Assembly: GCA_002633025.1 (NCBI GenBank)
Contig: NMRB01000249.1
Location: forward strand, 423,134-487,133
DNA: 64,000 nt
DNA from: Notospermus geniculatus
Taxonomy: Eukaryota; Nemertea; Pilidiophora; Heteronemertea; Lineidae
Direction of reading: 5' to 3'
Shown: one piece after another, positions 53,301 to 62,300 of the stretch
How the letters are laid out: each line of letters begins with the position of its first letter
How positions within the stretch are numbered: position 1 is the stretch's first letter
The notes under the pieces: generated by a model
Database searches by the model: none
Told to the model about the DNA's origin: nothing
Seen by the model: the letters and a program-made list of their open reading frames with translations, nothing else
Translations under genes and position numbers: made by a program

Positions 53301-56300
53301 TAGAGCACCTTTAACATAAATGCGTAAAAGATGACCTCAACCTCCTGAAATACTGTAAAGCAGGAAAATTTCGCGTGCAGGAAATTTTCGCGAATTTTGC
53401 GAGAGTGTATGAGTCGTGAAAATTTCCTGTCGCGAATATGAGTACACGCAAGTGATAAATACGGCCCGTGAAAAAAAATGAAAAAAATGGAAGAGACTCG
53501 CGAAAATATCCTGCCGTGAATATGTCTATAATTCTTGATTCGCGAAAATTTCCAGCCGCAAAATTATCTTGCTTTACAGTACACCTAGGCAAACTATGAT
53601 GTTTCTAGGTGTGCATACCTTCCTTCATCGTCTTCTTCATCAACAGTGCGTAGAGTAAAGTCGTCTCCCTCTATTGCCTCTGGAGTCTTACCCTCCGGAA
53701 AGATCTGGCATGGCATGTCTGTTTCTGGCAGTTCAGGGAACAACACTCTAAAAGAATAATAAGAAATAGCGGGACTTACCATACGGCCCCACAAAACTCT
53801 AAAACAAGGACTCCAAAATAAGCTCCCGCAAACATGTTCCAAAACTTCAGAAACATCACTTTATAGAGAAGGATTAAATAAATGTTCTGCAAATGCCACT
53901 CTCAAGAGATAAATAAAGTACAGATTCATTTCAAACCTAGCAGTGTTTCCGCCAGAGGGTACTAAGGCACAATGTGTAAATGTCGTCTAAACCAGTGTAC
54001 CCAGGTTACAGGGTTAGGATGGTTAGCAGTGACGGTTAGGGTCAGGACTAGGTTCACGATTATGGGAGGGGTCAGTGACAAGGGTTGAGGGTCAGGGTTG
54101 GGGTTAGGGTCAGGGTTAAGGACTTGGGCTAGGAATTAGCGTGTAGGATCAGGACTGGACGACATTCACCTATTCAGCGGCACTAAGGGTAATATGACAA
54201 AGGAACAGAAAAGGGCCATTTTCTTTAATTTCATGGGGTTTTTGCTGATTTTGAAGAATTTAGTGCCATCAAAAAATTTTCTGGCAAAGACCCTGCTAGC
54301 CTAGGTACATGTATTGGAATATTATCTCAGGAGTGAAAGCGCCCACTTAGGGCATTATAGCTACTCATCAAACAATATTGGACGATATTAACGATATGTA
54401 GGAGGAAACCGGAGCCCCCGGAGGAAACCTACGATGTCGAGGAGAGATCGCCCTCTCTCATACCACATAAAGCCACTTGCACGACCCGGGGATCGAACCC
54501 GCGACCTCAGTGGTGGCAGGCGCCGATGTTTCCACTGCGCCACCCCGACACCCCAGGAGTGGAACAGGAGTGGGGAAAGGGTACTCTTCGTCAGTCCACA
54601 ATCACACCTTGATTAGGGTAGACCGGAGTGCCAACTAGTGTTTCTTCTCGGTTCGTTCGCTTTCTTCTTTTCAAACCTACCTCAGAATGGTGTAAATCCT
54701 GACAATGTAGGACTTAATCTCCAGGACAGCGTGGTGAAGTAACCGCGGATGAGCTCCGACACCCACGTACGTGGCTCGGTACACATCGACTAGACTCTCC
54801 ATCAGTTTGCCAAGGGGGTGGAACGGGGTGTTGAAGGCCTGGAGTGGAAAGAAAGTTGTAAGAAAAGAAACGATGCACGCTGCAAAGGCATGAGTCACAT
54901 TATGGACTCGTGAGATAATAGGGACTTTTGGCAAGGCTCCGTATTGTCGATCCGTATCACGTATGACTTTAATAGAAAATGCATTAGTTCAATACGTCAT
55001 ACGTGACATGGATCGACGATACGGAGCCTTGCCAAAAACCCCTAATTTCTTAATCATAACTCAGCATCTGATTATAGCTGGCAGTAGGAGTCTAAACGTC
55101 AAGAAGAAATCTGCTAATTTAGCAGTCAAACTAAGGTGTAGATTTGGCAATTTTATGAGTTACCGTGTGCGCTGACTGCCTACATACAGTGGGACGTGGT
55201 AGAGCGGCATATGAAACTCTCTGCCTCCAAGCTCAACCAAATCACAAGTGGTGAATGTGCCAGACCTCAAATTCTGCAGAGAGATCCTGGCGATACTACA
55301 GCACTGACGTCAAGATCTTTGAGATTTAACAATAGGATAACAGAAAATACCTTTTTCAAATAAGTAATAATCTGTCGATAGTTCTCGACGGTCAGCGTGC
55401 CCTCCCCGTGCGGCGGTATCGTCTCCAACTCCTCAAACCCATCATTCTGCATCTTCGACCTCGGTGACATCCTCTTTTCCGTTTCTTGCAGCAGTTTTTT
55501 TCCAGCGGATACCTTCACTGCGACCTGTTCCCACGCTTTTTTTGAGTCGGGTGGAGCGTTGCCTTGGCAACGTAGGATCCCTCGACAGTGGTCGAAGATG
55601 TCGTCCCATTTCCTGTCAGCTGTGACGCACAACGTTCCAAATGTTCTGAAGGGAAGAAAAGGTGCATTTGATATGACGTCATTTGACCTCCTTCTTCGCA
55701 GAAGGCCTCCTTGGGGACATTCCTCACATCAGTAAAGCAGGCCGCACACGAGTGCAATTTTGCCTCCAACTATGGAGATTTTTGCCTCCTACATACAAAT
55801 GTCTTCATGTGTGGTAGTCGGAGGCAGAGGCGGAGACAGATTTTTTGCCTCCAACACAGATCAAACATGTTTGAAATGACGTCGCGCCACATCTACAGGA
55901 TGTAAATTTCCAATCCTGTGCGGCGGCAGACGCAATGTGTGCGGTGACAGGATGCTGAGACAAAACACTGGAGGCGACATCGGAGACAAAATTGCACTCG
56001 TGTGCGGCCCGCTTAAGGAGCAGAGAGGCGATTTTTACACTTGTTCAACTGTGTCATTTGTGGTGAAGAGAAAATGATGTCACTCAAAATTATCCACGGA
56101 CTACCAAAACGCTCAGTATAATTTTCAGCATGCAGTCGGTAGTCAGTCCGGGGTGACGTATGATGAACAGTTCATCATCCGTCACGCCGTACTGGACTCA
56201 CTACCAACAGCATGCAGTCGGTAGTACCAAAACATTCAGTATAATTCTTCAGCCAGCAGTCGGTAGTCGGCTGTTCATCATCCACCACACCAGACCTGAC

Positions 56301-59300
56301 TACCAACTGCATGCAGTCGGTAGTACCAAAACATTCAGTATAATTCTTCAGCCAGCAGTCGGTAGTCGGCTGTTCATCATCCGTCACAACAGACCTGACT
56401 ACAGACTGCATGCTGGAGAATGGGGACCCTAGCCCACTTCCTCAATAGGTGTCGCTAGTGGTTAAAACTATTGAAATGAAACTGACATCCCGGTCCCACA
56501 CAAAAGGCGTCCATTGTATAGGACCTTGTTTTGGTGTGCTGCCCTCTATCGTAGCTACCTAGCAGTAGGATCCCCAGCCAGCAGTAGACAGCTGATGACA
56601 TACTGTAAAGCAAGATAATTTCGCAGCTGGAAATGTTCGCGAATCAAGAATTATAGACGTATTCGCGGCAGGATATTTTCGCGCGTCTCTGCCATTTTTT
56701 CATTTGCGTGTATTTATATTCGCGACTCACACACTCTCGCGAAATTCGCGAAAATTTCCTGCACGCGAAATTTTCCTGCTTTACAGTAACTGGGAAATCT
56801 GTGGTTTTCTGGTGAATACAACAGTTAAATTAAAGTTTAATACCGGTATGACTACTCACTTAGGTAGAATGCCAAGAGCATGAGAGAATCCCTTCGACTC
56901 GTTCACGTTCACTGTCGACTTCTTGAGCATTCCATTGACCTTCACCCCATCTGACCACACCCCCGTGAACTGTCCCTCTATCGTGTCCCCGTTAGCGAAG
57001 GACAGCGTTCCCTTGCCATAAAGCTGTGTGCCGTGGTTGAATTCACCCTCGTAGCAGGAGTTATCGTCTGTCATCATGAGGCCATAGCCCTAGAAAAGAA
57101 GGTTTCACATGCATTTTGACAAAGACGAAAATACGTACAAGATCTTGAAAGGCAATTAAATAGGTACATAGGTATTCATTGGAAAGCTCTCAGTGAGCAC
57201 TTTGAAAAATGCCAAAATGCCCCCCCCCCCAACACACAAAAATAAAAATAACTCAATTTCATATGGCAAACAGCAACACTTCATCAAAATGTCCACAGCA
57301 TGGCAATTTATTCATTTTACAGATTCTCCATCCATTTAAAATTAAGAAGGCAAGAAATGAACTTACAGTGAGCTTGCCTTGTACGAAGTTTCCTTCAAAG
57401 TACATTCCATCGAGTGTGACGATGATGCCAGACCCCTGTCTGTTGTCATCCATCCACATTCCCATGTACTTCTCACCTGATACAGAAATAAATATGAGTA
57501 AATTTTACTCATCTTTCTCCTATAACACCTTTTATTTGGGTACCGAGTATCTTCGGTATAAATAGTTTGAAATTTGCTAATCTGCATCTTTCTTTACTTA
57601 TTCCATTCAATTTAACAACCGCTGGGGTGAAGGGGTGAGCCCATAGCATCTGGCCAAGCAAGACTAGAACGACCAGGGAGCGAACCAGCAATTGGTAGCA
57701 GGTGCAGAAAAGCTGAACACTGAACAAAACCAACTTACCCTTTAGAATGTCATCAACAACACCATACCCATGTCTCTTATCATTCTGCCACTCTCCAATG
57801 TACACACTGGCCAGTTTACTATTGGTCAAACTACCCTGTTTAAGAATTCCATGGCCGTGTCGCAGTCCATCCTTGAAGAATCCCTCATAAATATCACCAT
57901 TGGCATACCTAAAAAGGATAGAATCATTGGACTGAAGTGTGCATGAAGATTTTAATGCCTTCACTACATTCTACTCTACATTTCTGCATTAGTGAGTAGT
58001 CCATGTACACTAAACTAAAGTGCACCCATTCAACCAGGTGCGGATCTGGGGGGCACACCGTTAGAAAAATTGCACTTTTTCAAAGTGCCACAGAATTGCC
58101 TTGTAATTTGTCCCTCAGATGCTGGGAAATCGCACCAACGGCCTTCCAGATTTCAAAATTTTTTTTTGGGGGGGGGAGAACCCCACAGAGCCTCTGCCTT
58201 AGCTTCGCGCTGAAGGCGCTTGTCTTCATAAGTCTGTCTGTGGCGTTCTGTGGCCCCCTTTACCAGAATCCTGGATCCACCCCTGTCAACTGACATTTCT
58301 GTGAAGGCAGAGCTCCACATGAGAGTTAAGTTTCTTTACGACTTATGCTGAGACTAATCATGACACAAACCACTGTCCATAGCTTTCAAGGTCGAGTTGC
58401 CCATTGAAAGCCAACTTGTCTGTAAAAACTCGCATGTGCAACAGAGCCTTTAGTAAAAGGATCAAGTAATCCATGATCATCTCACCTGATACAACCGAAT
58501 TCATCCATTTTCCCTTCTTTCCAATTCCCTTCATAGACCTCCATGGATTCAGGCTTTGGAACCACACTCACACCATGACCGTGCTGCAAACTATTCCGGA
58601 ACATTCCGGTGTATTTCCGCCCGTCTAGCCATGACAACTCACCACTGAAAAAGAACATCATTTTTCAGTCCTGCAGATTGACGGCGCGTCCATAAACCAT
58701 GTGCCAGGAAGGGGAGCCACGATGGTGTACTGGTTCGGGCCTCCGACTAGCGGTCAGAGGGTCCCGGGTTCGAATCCCACTGGGCGTGAGACTTTGGGCA
58801 AGTCTCTTTGCCTCACTGGCCTCTCTCCACCCAGGTGTATAAATGGGTACCGGTCGGAATGCTCGGATTGAGTTCTACTGGAAGGTTTCAGGACAGACTG
58901 GGGTTAAAGTGTAAAGTCAGGTGAGAACCTCTACCGTTGTTGATATCAGACTATAAACCCAAAACTTTAACTTCAACTTTAACTTTAACTTTAACTTTAA
59001 TTATAGCACACACGCACGGTCATACTCACGTCCCATTCATTTTCCCAAAGTACCAGGAACCCCTATAGGTGGTGTCCTTCAACGGGCCACTCCTAACGAA
59101 CGTGTGGATGATACCGTGTCTGTTAATTGGCGGGGTAACATGGCCGCCAACGGCGTTTCGTTTCCCAGTGTTATTCTTGGTTTCGATCAGCACCTTGTCA
59201 ATCGCATGGTTGATGGCCCAGAGCCAGTCGGACTGAAACGTAGAATGTTTTGAAATAAACATGACTGGATTTTACATAGCGGCAGCGATTCTCTAAAACA

Positions 59301-62300
59301 GGCTGTTGGCCAAATAGGCAAATCAAGCACTGGGAAGCCCACAACACCAATTAGCTATGCCTCAGCGGGTGCAAATGATCGTGTTACCATCAAGGGCAAC
59401 CAAGAAGAAATAAAGCAAATGTAACTATAGGGCTGTTTAGACGACAGGCAAAAATCCACATGCGATCCGATCGAATCTAAATGGGATTCAAAACTCTTGC
59501 ACTACCCAATGGTCCAATGCGGTCGAATCAGGATTTAAAACAGACCACCGATTTTGCTGGTTCCAAACCCACATTGGACCACAGACGACCAGATTAAAAT
59601 CCTTGTCTAAACGCACGAGATCCGAATCCGGATTCATCCTACCTGCGCGCATGCACAATGATGTGTTTTTTCTACCTCCACTGACCACACCGCTGTGGAG
59701 AGTTCCACAAAGGTAATTTGAAGTCGGAATGTGACCAGATTAACGTGTTGTTTTAAACGCTACCGGAAAACTTGGAACACATCCGGTCCAGAATGTGGTC
59801 AATCGGATCGAATCTGAATTTGTTTTTTGGCCCTTATAGCACTGTTTGATGCCACATCATCATCATCATATGTACCTTTTCACAAGCAGACGGGGCAATT
59901 AACGTCAGGTGATCTTCTGGCGTGATCATGTGAATTGCATTCCTGAAATAATCAAAATTACTGAGGACCAAAATCAAATCTAAGTGTGGAGCAGACTTTC
60001 ACGTTGTTTCTTACAACACCAGCTACGATATATAATACCGAATTCAGGAGCAAGCATGTACAGCTCATTTCACACCCTTAAGTTTTTAATCAAATTTCCT
60101 GAATACACTAATTCAGGGCTGATGGCTTTCAAACAATCATCAACGTGTAAGCCCATATTCACCATGTTTAGAAAATTTGATCCAAAATTTAATCAAAGTT
60201 TCTGAATTGTGCCAATTTAGGGCCCATGGCTTTCAAACAATCATACGTGTAAATCCATATTCAGACAAAAGTTGACCAAAAATTTGTTCGAAATTTTTCT
60301 CAATATGCCAATTTCGGTGCACAACTTTCAAATAATCATTTACTCGTAAGCCCATATTCAGCATATTCAGAAAATTTGATCAAAAATGTAATCAGACTTT
60401 CCAAATTATGCTAATTCACAACTTTCAAACAAAATCACCTACTGTAAACGACATTAATTCTTTCAAGACAAAGTTTTAATCAGAAAATGACACCCTTCAA
60501 AACCATTAAAATGACTTACGAAACTTGGTCGGAATCGGACAGGGCTTCAATCCAGACCAGATTCAGAGGGAATACTTCTGTTGAAGAATACTAAAAGGAA
60601 GGAAAATGGTATGCGATAGAGAATGAAGAAGTCAGCATTGCTGGACAAGTCATTTCTGTTTGTTCTGAGACTTAAGTTTTTTTATCCTTGCTGCATGATT
60701 TGGGACCATGTCGGCTTTCGTTAAGGACAAGTTTTCGGTATTTGTGAACAACATTGTACACAAATTCTGTGTGTTGCAAGACTAAAGCTTTCAGCACACG
60801 AGTGCAATTTTGTCTCCGACGTTGCCTACATAGGACCTTTTTGTCTCAGCATCCTGTCACCGCACACGGTGCATCAGCCGCCACACACGATTGCAATTTT
60901 GCATCCTGTAGATGCGGCGCGACGTCATTCAAATATGGTTGGTCTGCGTTGGAGGCAAAAAATCCATCTCCACATCTGCCTCTGGCCACCGCACACGATG
61001 ACATTTGCACGTAGGAGGCAAAAATCTCCATAGTTGGAGGCAAAATTGCACTCATGTGCGACTCGCTTAAGTTTTGTATCCTGGTTGCATGATTCGGGGC
61101 CATGTCAGCTTTCGTTAAGGACAAATTTTCGGTATTTGTGAAAATCGCACGAAAATCCTGACTCACATGTGAATGTACAAAAACATCGCTGAAGAGGAAG
61201 AACCAGTGTGCTGCAAATCGTCCCGCATTGTATAGGGTCAGGGGATTAGTCTTACTCTCCCGGATAAGACGCCGCCCCTTTCCACGCAACGACTCTACCA
61301 GTTTCGTTGGACTGGCTTCCCAGAATATTCGAGTGTTCTCGCAGTTGGTGTGTTCGGTTTTGGCGGACTCGATCAGGGCATCCCATAATGCACAGGTATA
61401 CATCAGGTGTTCGTATTCATCTGTGTCCTGCGGAGATAATGACCAAATAAAAATGTTGACAAGAAGTGTGAAGTCCCCTGGTCCTCTCGCGTTCAGTCCG
61501 TGATAACAAGACCTGGAGGAAGGGGGCTGGGGCATAGGAAGCTGGGACCTTATTCACTAAACCCCTGGAACTTGAAGGGTACGCAAATCCTTTGCGGGCG
61601 CGAATCCAGAGGGGGGCGCACACCTCCCCTTTTGGCCAACAATTCAGTAAAATCGACCATGAAATTCTGGAATTGTGTGCAAATTTCAATGTTCCTAGCA
61701 CAGGGCGCCCCCTCTTTCCAAATCCTTGATCCGCCCCTGCTTTTCAGGCTGATAGTGAACAATAGGTTTCCCACCAATGGACAATAGTTTACACACTCCG
61801 TAAAGTTACGACAGCTTCATGAATAAGGCCCCTAAAGCCAAGGATGCGGGTTTGCCATGGCATCTTACACTCGTGCAAAAATTGTGGGGAGAAATTTTGG
61901 TTTCTGTATCGTCCATGCCATTAGGATTGGTTAAAAAAATTCTAAAGAGGAATGATTTCTGCCAAGGGTGAAGAATTTCTCCTTTGAGACAGCTCATTTG
62001 CAACGCAGTCTAAAACATCATGGCCGATGCTTCACCATATAGACAAATCCCAAATTCCAAGATCTGCGCACTTCCGCCGAAATTGTAAACAGAACCTCGG
62101 TCTGAAACTGAATGACGTGACGCAATCCATGATTCAGCAATGGTCGACTCTGACGCAACGTCATCGAACTCACTGTCGTCACATGGTTGTGGGGTTGTCT
62201 GCGTCACGTCATTCAGTGCCAGACTGAGGTTCTGTTTGCCATTTCGGTGGAAGTGCGCAGATCTTTCTCGTTTTCGTCAATTTGGGATTTGTCTATTGTG

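Noticed and set aside
60846-61535. 229-codon open frame around ALS2 window exon 4
   Set aside because: Only 61167-61427 is exon (clear splice sites and homology). The remainder is intron and a family G repeat that happens to lack stops.
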